Origin: an uncultured Prevotella sp.
GTDB taxonomy: Bacteria; Bacteroidota; Bacteroidia; Bacteroidales; Bacteroidaceae
DNA: 5,435 nucleotides
Direction: 5' to 3'
Assembly: GCA_945827565.1 (NCBI GenBank)
Contig: CALZNR010000118.1
Location: forward strand, 1 to 5,435
Of the stretch, positions 1-5,390 are shown one piece after another. Below the pieces are notes generated by a model. That model saw only the letters and a list, made by a program, of their open reading frames with translations, had not been told where the DNA came from and did not search any database. Made by a program: the position numbers and the translations under genes. Each line of letters begins with the position of its first letter. The stretch's first letter is position 1.

Positions 1-45
1 ACACACTGCATATCGTCGGCAGCGTCAGATGTGTATAAGAGACAG
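1..45 (+). other. Illumina Nextera adapter (read-1 side, index ACTGCATA), not genomic
   Basis: This is synthetic sequence. Bases 1-4 (ACAC) are the end of the P5 oligo. Bases 5-12 (ACTGCATA) are an 8-base i5 index, which I recall as Nextera 506. Bases 13-26 (TCGTCGGCAGCGTC) are the read-1 primer part, and bases 27-45 are the 19-bp Tn5 mosaic end finishing in AAGAGACAG. The same 45 bases occur in reverse complement at 5391-5435. The genomic insert begins at base 46. Confidence 0.98.
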
Positions 46-380
46 ATGTTGTAGATGCCTATATCGCACGTGTCTCCCAGTTGGCATGCAGCCCACACCA
101 TGAAGTCGGCAGTGAGGTTTGCAAGTTCGCCTCCAGGCTGTTCTTCGTTCAGCGTGTGTGTGGCATGGGTTATCACTCTTTGGGTGATGCTGTCTATATG
201 AGTGCGGTAGGTGGCTACCAGTGTACTGGCAGACGTGGGAATAAGCGCATCATAGCAGCTGTCAATCACAATCCTTGTTCGTTCGATGTGTGCGATGCGA
301 TAGGCGGTGTGGCAAGCAGAGAGACAGCTTGCGGCAAATATGATGACAACGATGGCAGTGGCGTGAAAGGCTCTTTTCAT
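46..380 (-). CDS. 5'-nucleotidase C-terminal domain lipoprotein, N-terminal fragment (truncated by adapter)
   Basis: This minus-strand frame starts with ATG at 380-378 and stays open for 111 codons to the adapter junction at 46; the rest of the gene is missing. The protein begins MKRAFHATAIVVIIFAAS, a signal peptide with a hydrophobic core at residues 8-18. A lipobox LSAC at 20-23 follows, so Cys23 should be lipidated and the product tethered to the envelope. The mature part has IDSCYDAL (about 39-46), HIDSITQRVI (about 61-70) and LANLTADFMVWAA (about 86-98), and breaks off in DIGIYN. This pattern matches the small Bacteroidales proteins that carry only the C-terminal half of UshA-type 5'-nucleotidases (PF02872). 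In these the next residues are normally GGxR, a substrate-binding motif, so the break falls just before it. In related genomes such proteins often sit beside a separate metallophosphoesterase gene (the N-terminal half). That partner, if present, would lie beyond the contig end. Family assignment is by recognition of motif order, not a search. Confidence 0.8.
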
Positions 381-385
381 GGATG

Positions 386-418
386 CAAATGTACAAAAAA
401 TGATTTTTTTTAGAGAAA
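386..418 (-). promoter_or_regulatory. Candidate promoter for the truncated lipoprotein gene, near-leaderless
   Basis: On the minus strand TACATTTG (complement of 386-393) fits the Bacteroidota -7 consensus TAnnTTTG. A weak -33 candidate TTTC (complement of 415-418) lies 21 bp upstream. Only five bases (GCATCC region, 381-385) separate the -7 box from the ATG at 380, so initiation at the usual distance would give a leader of about 0-5 nt. No ribosome-binding site is present. The -7 match is good and the -33 match poor. Confidence 0.5.
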
Positions 419-432
419 AGCTTCATCCAAAA

Positions 433-463
433 TTGTGTATATCAATAAAATGTAGTAATTTTG
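433..463 (+). promoter_or_regulatory. rplS promoter (Bacteroidota -33/-7 type)
   Basis: A TTG -33 core (433-435) is followed after exactly 20 bp by TAATTTTG (456-463), a full match to TAnnTTTG. This is the spacing expected of the Bacteroidota primary sigma factor. Transcription should begin near 466-470, leaving a leader of roughly 90 nt before the rplS start at 556. It is divergent from the lipoprotein promoter, with the two -7 boxes about 60 bp apart. Confidence 0.75.
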
Positions 464-482
464 CACCGCTTTTCGGCGTAAT

Positions 483-519
483 CGCTGGCAGGAAGTAACG
501 AGTTGCCTGTTATGTTGCG
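483..519 (+). promoter_or_regulatory. Possible structured leader of rplS
   Basis: Within the predicted 5' leader an inner stem can form between 488-492 (GGCAG/G register: G488-C489-A490-G491-G492) and 506-510 (CCTGT, with one G-U pair), closing a 13-nt loop. An outer 3-bp stem pairs CGC (483-485) with GCG (517-519). A roughly 90-nt leader before a single ribosomal-protein gene is consistent with feedback control by the protein itself, as known for several r-protein operons including L19 in some bacteria. Here it is only a hand-folded candidate. The stems are short and I cannot match them to a described L19 leader. Confidence 0.3.
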
Positions 520-555
520 TTGGAACGATAAACAAATTTAATTACTACAATTCAA

Positions 556-918
556 ATGGATTTAATTAAAGTTGCTGAAGAAGCATTTGCAACCGGCAAA
601 CAGTTCCCTGAGTTCCGTTCAGGAGACACTATCACTGTCGCTTACAAAATTATCGAGGGTACCAAGGAGCGTATCCAGCTTTATCGTGGTGTGGTAATCA
701 AGATTGCCGGTCACGGAGACAAGAAGCGTTTCACCGTGCGCAAGATGTCTGGCACCGTGGGTGTTGAGCGTATCTTCCCCATCGAATCGCCCAATATTGA
801 CAGCATCGAGGTGAACAAGCGTGGTAAGGTGCGTCGCGCCAAGCTGTACTACCTGCGCAAGCTCACTGGTAAGAAGGCACGTATCAAGGAGAGAAGAACT
901 CCTGTTGCTGCACAGTAA
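556..918 (+). CDS. rplS: 50S ribosomal protein L19 (bL19)
   Basis: The 120-residue product is full length for bL19 (usually about 115-125). Family signatures run in order: [12 protein letters not shown] (about 18-29), the region that begins the SH3-like barrel; [13 protein letters not shown] (about 42-54); [17 protein letters not shown] (about 59-75); and the basic tail [25 protein letters not shown] (about 88-112). bL19 sits on the large subunit near the 30S interface and contributes to an inter-subunit bridge. The ATG at 556 follows an AT-rich stretch with no Shine-Dalgarno, as is common in Bacteroidota. The C-terminal RRTPVAAQ is a lineage-specific extension. The gene is monocistronic here: its own promoter lies at 433-463 and a strong terminator at 943-975, and it lacks the rpsP-rimM-trmD neighbours seen in proteobacteria. 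Identification is secure. Confidence 0.98.
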   Translation: MDLIKVAEEAFATGKQFPEFRSGDTITVAYKIIEGTKERIQLYRGVVIKIAGHGDKKRFTVRKMSGTVGVERIFPIESPNIDSIEVNKRGKVRRAKLYYLRKLTGKKARIKERRTPVAAQ

Positions 919-942
919 ATTGGTGGCAAAGAAAGAAATAAA

Positions 943-975
943 GGGATGGTTTTGCAAGAAGCCATCCTTTTTTTT
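943..975 (+). terminator. Intrinsic terminator of rplS
   Basis: A 10-bp stem pairs GGATGGTTTT (944-953) with GAAGCCATCC (958-967), including two T-G wobbles, closed by a GCAA (GNRA-type) tetraloop at 954-957. Eight consecutive Ts follow (968-975). It begins 25 bp after the rplS stop codon. This is a textbook rho-independent terminator in the plus direction. Confidence 0.93.
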
Positions 976-1004
976 GGCTGTTTGCACCATTATGTTTAAC
1001 TTTG
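973..1004 (+). promoter_or_regulatory. Promoter of the FHS sugar permease, overlapping the rplS terminator
   Basis: TAACTTTG at 997-1004 is a full match to TAnnTTTG. Exactly 20 bp upstream is TTTG (973-976), a perfect -33 box, and it consists of the last three Ts of the rplS terminator tract plus the next G. The start site should lie near 1008-1012, giving a leader of about 80 nt. Because this promoter begins after the terminator, the permease is probably expressed separately from rplS. Confidence 0.72.
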
Positions 1005-1076
1005 TATTCGGACGTATTTGTGCATCGTCCCGATTGCTTTATGGTGGGCTATATGGACCTGCCGCTACCATTAACC

Positions 1077-1082
1077 TAAGGA
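1077..1082 (+). promoter_or_regulatory. Shine-Dalgarno-like site that fixes the permease start
   Basis: TAAGGA lies 5 nt before the ATG at 1088 and matches the 5' part of the TAAGGAGG consensus. It is the only clear ribosome-binding site in the window. It favours 1088 over the in-frame upstream ATGs at 821 and 992, neither of which has such a site. Confidence 0.6.
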
Positions 1083-1087
1083 ATAAC

Positions 1088-2443
1088 ATGCAAACAGAAA
1101 AACAAGAACAGGGCAAGCGTGTTGATGGCTTGCTCGTTAAGGATGGAGTGAGTTTTTTATTGCCCTTTATCCTCATCACCTCGTGTTTTGCACTGTGGGG
1201 GTTTGCCAATGATGTCACCACCCCTATGGTGAAGGCTTTTTCAAAAATCTTCCGTATGTCGGTTACGGAGGGCGCCATGGTGCAGGTGGCATTCTATTTG
1301 GGCTATTTCATCATGGCTTTCCCTGCTGCCATCTTTATTCAGAAGTACTCGTTCAAGGCTGGCGTGCTGATGGGATTGGGGCTCTATGCCTGTGGGGCTT
1401 TACTCTTTCTGCCTGCCCAGGCAATAGGTGTGTATCCGCCCTTTCTGTTGGCCTATTTCGTGATGACTTGTGGACTGTCGTTTCTTGAAACCAGTTGCAA
1501 CCCCTATATCTATTGCATGGGTAGTGAAGATACTGCCACGCAGCGCCTTAATCTGGCTCAGGCATTCAACCCCTTTGGTGCATTGATGGGCATGTTTGTG
1601 GCGATGCATTTTGTGCAGGCTCGTATGAACCCCATGGATTCTGAGGCCCGCAAACTGCTCTCTGTGTCGCAGTTTGAACTGGTGAAGAACCACGACCTCA
1701 GCGTATTGATACAGCCATACGTGTTTATTGGTGCGGTGATAGTGTTGCTCTTTGTGCTGGTGCGTGTGGTGAAGATGCCCAAGCATGGTGACACTCATCA
1801 GAGCAAGCCGCTATTAGATAGTCTTCGGGAACTGGCTCACGTGTCAAACTATCGTGAGGGTGTTATCGCACAGTTCTTCTATGTAGGAGCTCAGGTCACC
1901 TGCTGGACTTTTATCATCCAGTATGGCACTCGTGTGTTCATGGAGGAGGGACTTGACGAGCGTGGTGCAGAGATTCTTTCACAGAAGTTCAACATCATTG
2001 CCTTGGTGCTGTTCTCTGTGAGTCGATTTGTGTGCACGTGGTTCCTTAAATTCGTTCAGCCTGGCAGATTACTTTCTATCCTTGGTGTGATGGCTATCGT
2101 GGCTGCGAGTGGTGTGGTGCTCTTCACCAACCGTTATGGCGTGTATTGCTTAGTGGGCGTCAGTGCCTGCATGTCATTGATGTTTCCCACCATCTATGGC
2201 ATTGCGTTGCGTGGGTTGGGCGAGAATGTGAAGGTGGGAGGTGCCGGTTTGATTATGGCCATCCTCGGAGGTTCTGTGTTCCCTCCGTTGCAGGCAGCTA
2301 TCATTGACAGTGGTGCAGAAGTCTTTGGCTTGCCTTCTACCAACCTTTCATTCTTTATTCCCATCACCTGTTTCATTGTTGTGACTCTCTATGGCCATCG
2401 TGCGTATATCCGTCACCACATCACCCACAACTACGTGGACTGA
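1088..2443 (+). CDS. fucP: FHS-family sugar:H+ symporter (L-fucose permease-like MFS protein)
   Basis: The 451-residue product is a complete 12-helix major facilitator, about the length of E. coli FucP (438). It should import a monosaccharide with protons across the inner membrane. The first helix has LPFILITSCFALWGFAND (25-42). YLGYFIMAFPAAIF (70-83) is the FHS form of helix 2 and its loop. LSFLETSCNPY (130-140) contains Glu134, matching FucP Glu135. RLNLAQAFNPFGA (153-165) holds Gln158 and Asn161, matching FucP Gln159 and Asn162. The second half has AQFFYVGAQVTCWTFIIQYG (261-280) and SLMFPTIYGIAL (363-374). The residue aligned with FucP Asp46 is Thr45, with Asp42 nearby, and FucP Tyr365 aligns with Phe366; both look typical of Bacteroidota homologues. 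The start at 1088 is chosen for its TAAGGA site and because upstream ATGs precede the likely transcription start. No fucose catabolic genes are adjacent, so the substrate could be L-fucose, glucose/galactose or another hexose; the symbol marks family, not proven substrate. Confidence 0.85.
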   Translation: MQTEKQEQGKRVDGLLVKDGVSFLLPFILITSCFALWGFANDVTTPMVKAFSKIFRMSVTEGAMVQVAFYLGYFIMAFPAAIFIQKYSFKAGVLMGLGLYACGALLFLPAQAIGVYPPFLLAYFVMTCGLSFLETSCNPYIYCMGSEDTATQRLNLAQAFNPFGALMGMFVAMHFVQARMNPMDSEARKLLSVSQFELVKNHDLSVLIQPYVFIGAVIVLLFVLVRVVKMPKHGDTHQSKPLLDSLRELAHVSNYREGVIAQFFYVGAQVTCWTFIIQYGTRVFMEEGLDERGAEILSQKFNIIALVLFSVSRFVCTWFLKFVQPGRLLSILGVMAIVAASGVVLFTNRYGVYCLVGVSACMSLMFPTIYGIALRGLGENVKVGGAGLIMAILGGSVFPPLQAAIIDSGAEVFGLPSTNLSFFIPITCFIVVTLYGHRAYIRHHITHNYVD

Positions 2444-2477
2444 ATTTTTTGGAAGGGTAGAAAGGAGGGTGGCTGAT

Positions 2478-2523
2478 TTCTTCTCCCACTGTATAGATAC
2501 TTCTTCTGCCGCTGCATAGATAC
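2478..2523. repeat. Tandem duplication, 2 x 23 bp, in the convergent intergenic region
   Basis: Units 2478-2500 and 2501-2523 are directly adjacent and identical at 20 of 23 positions. Both start TTCTTCT and end ATAGATAC; the differences are C/G at unit position 8, A/G at 11 and T/C at 15. Read on the minus strand each unit begins GTATCTAT and ends AGAAGAA. The 23-bp period would shift frame, so it is unlikely to be coding. It lies 34 bp after the permease stop codon. I see no third copy in this window. Confidence 0.85.
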
Positions 2524-2624
2524 CTGCGAGTTCATCTTGTCCAAAAACTGTTTGCAGAGGCAAAAGTCAGTATGTATTTTTCTCTGTTTATGGCGTCTCT
2601 GGATATGGGGGATGCAAAAGTTAG

Positions 2625-2716
2625 AACAGTTCAAACCATAGATAACTATAGTGGGTGTGCCATTTTTTTGACACACCCCCTATGGTTTGAGCATTTCTGA
2701 TTTCAAATGAACTGTT
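2625..2716. terminator. Long nested inverted repeat between convergent genes, probable two-way transcript end
   Basis: TCAAACCATAG (2631-2641) pairs perfectly over 11 bp with CTATGGTTTGA (2680-2690). Inside it GGGTGTG (2653-2659) pairs over 7 bp with CACACCC (2672-2678) around a loop containing seven Ts (2663-2669). An outer pair AACAGTTC (2625-2632) / GAACTGTT (2709-2716) reaches into the YfhO stop codon and shares two bases with the middle arm. The element starts 181 bp after the permease stop and lies at the end of the convergent YfhO gene, so it could mark the 3' end of both transcripts. Neither side has a clean U-tract, so it is not a canonical intrinsic terminator. The inverted repeats are certain and the function is inferred. 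Confidence 0.55.
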
Positions 2717-5264
2717 ATTCCGTACAGTTTGTTTTCTTCCTGCGGTATGCCATGAACACTATAAGCACCAGCACAACGGCCAGAATAATGTAAGCGGTAT
2801 AGGCGATGCTTTCTGTAATCTTAACGCTCTGAGGGTCGAAAGAGAGCACAATGGTGTGCTTGCCGGGTTTCACCTGCACAGCCCTCAAGATGTAGTTCAC
2901 CCTACCCAGTGTGGCTTCCTCGTTGTCTATAGTGGCAGTCCATCCAGGGTAGTATATTTCAGAGAACACCAGTACGCCACCCTTGTCAGAGTTTACCTCG
3001 TAGGTCAGTTTATTGGGAGCGTAGGCCGTGAGCGTGGCTATCGAGGTGCTGTCTTGCAGCACAGCTTGCTGTAGAACATCGGCAAACTGCTTGTCTGCCA
3101 CGGCGCAGTGACGCAGGTTGATGGTGCCCACGGCATCCAGTTCCTCGTTGGCATTGTTCACATATTTTATATCATCAACAAACCATGCGTTTCCGTAGGC
3201 GTAGGGGTTGGCAATGGGCACCGTCTGCCTGTCTTGCAGAGGGAAGATGATATACTTGGTATTGAGCATGTTGAGTACGGGGTAGATGCTGTCACCGTTG
3301 ATCTTGGTCATATCTCCCTGCACCTTCACCACTGCATTTGCCAGAGCCATTTGCTGCTTGCTGATATAGTGCTCCACCATCTCCTGGTAGCGACGAAGTT
3401 TGGCAGGGTGATAGCCTCCGATGCTCTTCAGATAGTAAGAAGTTTCGTTCTCGTTATAGGTGTCGGTGGCAAGGTTGAGCGTGCGGTAATACAGCGACTT
3501 GTCGCGCAGTATCATCTCTTCGGTAGAGGTCATTTCCACGGGTTGTTCTTTCACCGATTTATCTACAAACATGCCATCGTAGAGGTAGCGTTTGTTCACA
3601 GCCCAGAGGTCCCAAAGGCAGAGAGCCAACAGGCATCCCACTAACAGTGATGTTTTCATTTTGCCTGTGCGGTACACCAGTAACAGCAGGGTGCCCACTA
3701 TGATGATGAAGAACGAACGCCAGCAGTCGGCGGTGAACACAGCCTCTCTCACCTTGCTGATGTTGCTCAGCATGGTGTCCAGATACTCTTGTGGTATGTA
3801 TTGTTGCAGCTGTGCACTATCGCGCGACGAAATAAAATCGAAGAAGGCGGTGGGGGCTATGGCAAAGAGCAGGCAGCAACCCGCTGTGAGTGCTGTGCTG
3901 AGATATATCCAATGCTGCTTGGTGCGCAGCAGTTGGGGCTCGTCAATCAGTCGTTTCAGTGCCAGCATAGCCATCAGAGGGATGGTAAACTCTGCAATGA
4001 CCAATATAGATGACACTGTGCGGAACTTGGCATACATAGGCACATAGTCGATGAAGAAATCTGTGAATGGCATGAAGTTCTTGCCCCATGATAGCAGTAC
4101 TGAGAGGATGGTGGCTGCCAGAAGGGCCCATTTCACCGGACCTTTGACGATGAAGAGCGACAGGAGGAAGAGTGTCATTACAAAGGCACCTACATACACA
4201 GGACCAGCTGTAAAGGGTTGCTCACCCCAGTACTGATACCATTGTCCAACGTATTGGCTGAACTCGCTTTCGCATTGCTCCATGGCCTTTGTGTCTGACG
4301 CTAAGCGTATGTGGTGTGAGCCACCCTTGGCATTAGGTATCAGCAAAGTCCATGTCTCGTCAATGCCATAGCTCCACTGTGTGATGTAGTCGCGCTCCAG
4401 TCCGCTGTTGGTCTGGTTGTTGCTGTTGGTTTTCACTAGTTCGCTCTTGCCGCGCATAGACTCCTTGCTGTATTGATAGGTGTGATACAGGTTGGAGATG
4501 TTCATCATGATGCCCAGCACAGCACCGATGATGCACACTGATGCAGCTTTGGCAAAGTGCACCATCCGCTTGGTTCGGATGGCATCTATCAAGTAGGCAA
4601 TCACCATCAGCAGTATGACGAACAGGTAATAATAGGTCATCTGCACGTGATTGGCATTGATTTCAAAGGCAGTAAAGATAGTGGTTACTATCAGCGCAGG
4701 CAGATATTTCCCACGGAAGGCCAGCACGATACCTGCAATCAACGGCGGCAGATAGGCCAGTGCAACCACTTTCCAGATGTGACCTGCAGCGATGATGATT
4801 AGAAAGTAGGTGCTGAAACCCCACAGCACGGCACCCAGTGTGGCAAGGTGGCGGCGGAAATCGAAGGCGCGCAGCAGGATATAGAAGCCCAGAAGGTAGG
4901 CAAAAAGATACCACACGTAGTCGGGTAGCCACAGGTGATAGGCATCAGCCGCCATGGTCATAGGTGTAGCACTCTTGTATGAGGGAGCCAGCTGGTAGGT
5001 AGGCATTCCGCAGAACAAGCTGTTGGTCCAGCGAGTTGTCTCGCCCGTACTCTGACGGTATTCGTTTATCTCCTGACCTGCACCTCGTCCGGCGGAACTG
5101 TCGTGTTGGTAAAGGATGCGCCCCTCTATGTCAGCAGGGAAGAAATAGGCAAACGAGATAGCGGCAAAGATAAGTATCACCAGCGCCTCGGGTGCCCAGC
5201 GTCTAAGCACACACTGCCATGAACAGCCACAGGAGGTGCTGCTTTTGCTTGTTTCGGTATTCAT
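2715..5264 (-). CDS. YfhO-family membrane protein (GT-C-type, putative glycosyl transfer)
   Basis: The 849-residue protein resembles the YfhO family (PF09586), large polytopic inner-membrane proteins of the GT-C type. A short Cys-containing N-terminus (SCGCSWQC, 11-18) precedes helix 1 (about 26-45). The first external loop carries YQHDSSAGRGAGQE (52-65) and WTNSLFCGMPTYQ (79-91); an acidic residue in this loop is the usual GT-C catalytic position, and Asp55 is the best candidate. Further hydrophobic helices lie at about 116-133, 141-160, 165-183, 187-201, 210-226, 240-256, 355-373, 378-392, 416-435, 452-470, 517-531 and 539-553. A large extracytoplasmic domain (about 560-815) has the family hallmarks SIGGYHPAKLRRYQEMVEHY (614-633), NMLNTKYIIF (665-674) and YYPGWTATID (771-780). 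A last helix (about 820-839) ends in RRKK. In Firmicutes, YfhO glycosylates lipoteichoic acid; Bacteroidota lack that polymer, so the acceptor here is unknown. The ATG at 5264 follows an A-rich stretch without Shine-Dalgarno and has its own promoter, suggesting a single-gene unit. Confidence 0.88.
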   Translation of the reverse strand: MNTETSKSSTSCGCSWQCVLRRWAPEALVILIFAAISFAYFFPADIEGRILYQHDSSAGRGAGQEINEYRQSTGETTRWTNSLFCGMPTYQLAPSYKSATPMTMAADAYHLWLPDYVWYLFAYLLGFYILLRAFDFRRHLATLGAVLWGFSTYFLIIIAAGHIWKVVALAYLPPLIAGIVLAFRGKYLPALIVTTIFTAFEINANHVQMTYYYLFVILLMVIAYLIDAIRTKRMVHFAKAASVCIIGAVLGIMMNISNLYHTYQYSKESMRGKSELVKTNSNNQTNSGLERDYITQWSYGIDETWTLLIPNAKGGSHHIRLASDTKAMEQCESEFSQYVGQWYQYWGEQPFTAGPVYVGAFVMTLFLLSLFIVKGPVKWALLAATILSVLLSWGKNFMPFTDFFIDYVPMYAKFRTVSSILVIAEFTIPLMAMLALKRLIDEPQLLRTKQHWIYLSTALTAGCCLLFAIAPTAFFDFISSRDSAQLQQYIPQEYLDTMLSNISKVREAVFTADCWRSFFIIIVGTLLLLVYRTGKMKTSLLVGCLLALCLWDLWAVNKRYLYDGMFVDKSVKEQPVEMTSTEEMILRDKSLYYRTLNLATDTYNENETSYYLKSIGGYHPAKLRRYQEMVEHYISKQQMALANAVVKVQGDMTKINGDSIYPVLNMLNTKYIIFPLQDRQTVPIANPYAYGNAWFVDDIKYVNNANEELDAVGTINLRHCAVADKQFADVLQQAVLQDSTSIATLTAYAPNKLTYEVNSDKGGVLVFSEIYYPGWTATIDNEEATLGRVNYILRAVQVKPGKHTIVLSFDPQSVKITESIAYTAYIILAVVLVLIVFMAYRRKKTNCTE

Positions 5265-5295
5265 TGTCTTCGTTGTTGATTTGGTTTTGTGGGCG

Positions 5296-5326
5296 CAAAG
5301 TTACGATAAAAAAGTGAGATAAGAAA
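5296..5326 (-). promoter_or_regulatory. Promoter of the YfhO-family gene
   Basis: On the minus strand TAACTTTG (complement of 5296-5303) is a full match to the Bacteroidota -7 box and is identical to the box of the permease promoter. The -33 side is weaker: TTTC (complement of 5323-5326) at a 19-bp spacing, or a perfect TTTG (complement of 5328-5331) at a too-long 24 bp. The start site should be near 5290, giving a short A-rich leader of about 25 nt. Confidence 0.65.
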
Positions 5327-5368
5327 GCAAACATTGTCAACATCAGCGCTTTCCTCCACTTTTTTTCC

Positions 5369-5376
5369 TACCTTTG
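5369..5376 (+). promoter_or_regulatory. Candidate divergent -7 box facing the lost right-hand gene
   Basis: TACCTTTG followed by CATCC fits TAnnTTTG on the plus strand, pointing away from the YfhO gene. I see no good -33 box 19-21 bp upstream. An ATG at 5386-5388 follows, but only five genomic bases remain before the adapter, so no gene can be called. Any gene here is lost off the contig. Confidence 0.4.
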
Positions 5377-5390
5377 CATCCTGTTATGAG

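Noticed and set aside
81..413. Plus-strand open frame of 110 codons
   Set aside because: It is the opposite strand of the lipoprotein fragment, which has a signal peptide, lipobox and recognisable family motifs; the plus-strand translation resembles nothing known.
619..990. Minus-strand open frame across rplS
   Set aside because: It is antisense to the unmistakable bL19 gene and runs through its terminator.
821..1087. Longer N-terminus for the permease starting at 821 or 992
   Set aside because: It would overlap rplS, its terminator and the predicted promoter. The 89 extra residues resemble no MFS N-terminus, and the TAAGGA site supports 1088.
2478..2523. Short CRISPR array
   Set aside because: The two units abut directly with no spacer, and there are no cas genes.
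2431..2676. Small minus-strand open frames in the convergent intergenic region (also 2348-2563)
   Set aside because: They span the 23-bp tandem repeat and part of the inverted repeat, have low-complexity composition, no ribosome-binding site and no recognisable domain.
3108..3644. Plus-strand open frames opposite YfhO (also 3592-4047, 2856-3074, 4557-4802)
   Set aside because: They are antisense shadows of a long, clearly recognisable coding frame with no promoter or start signals of their own.
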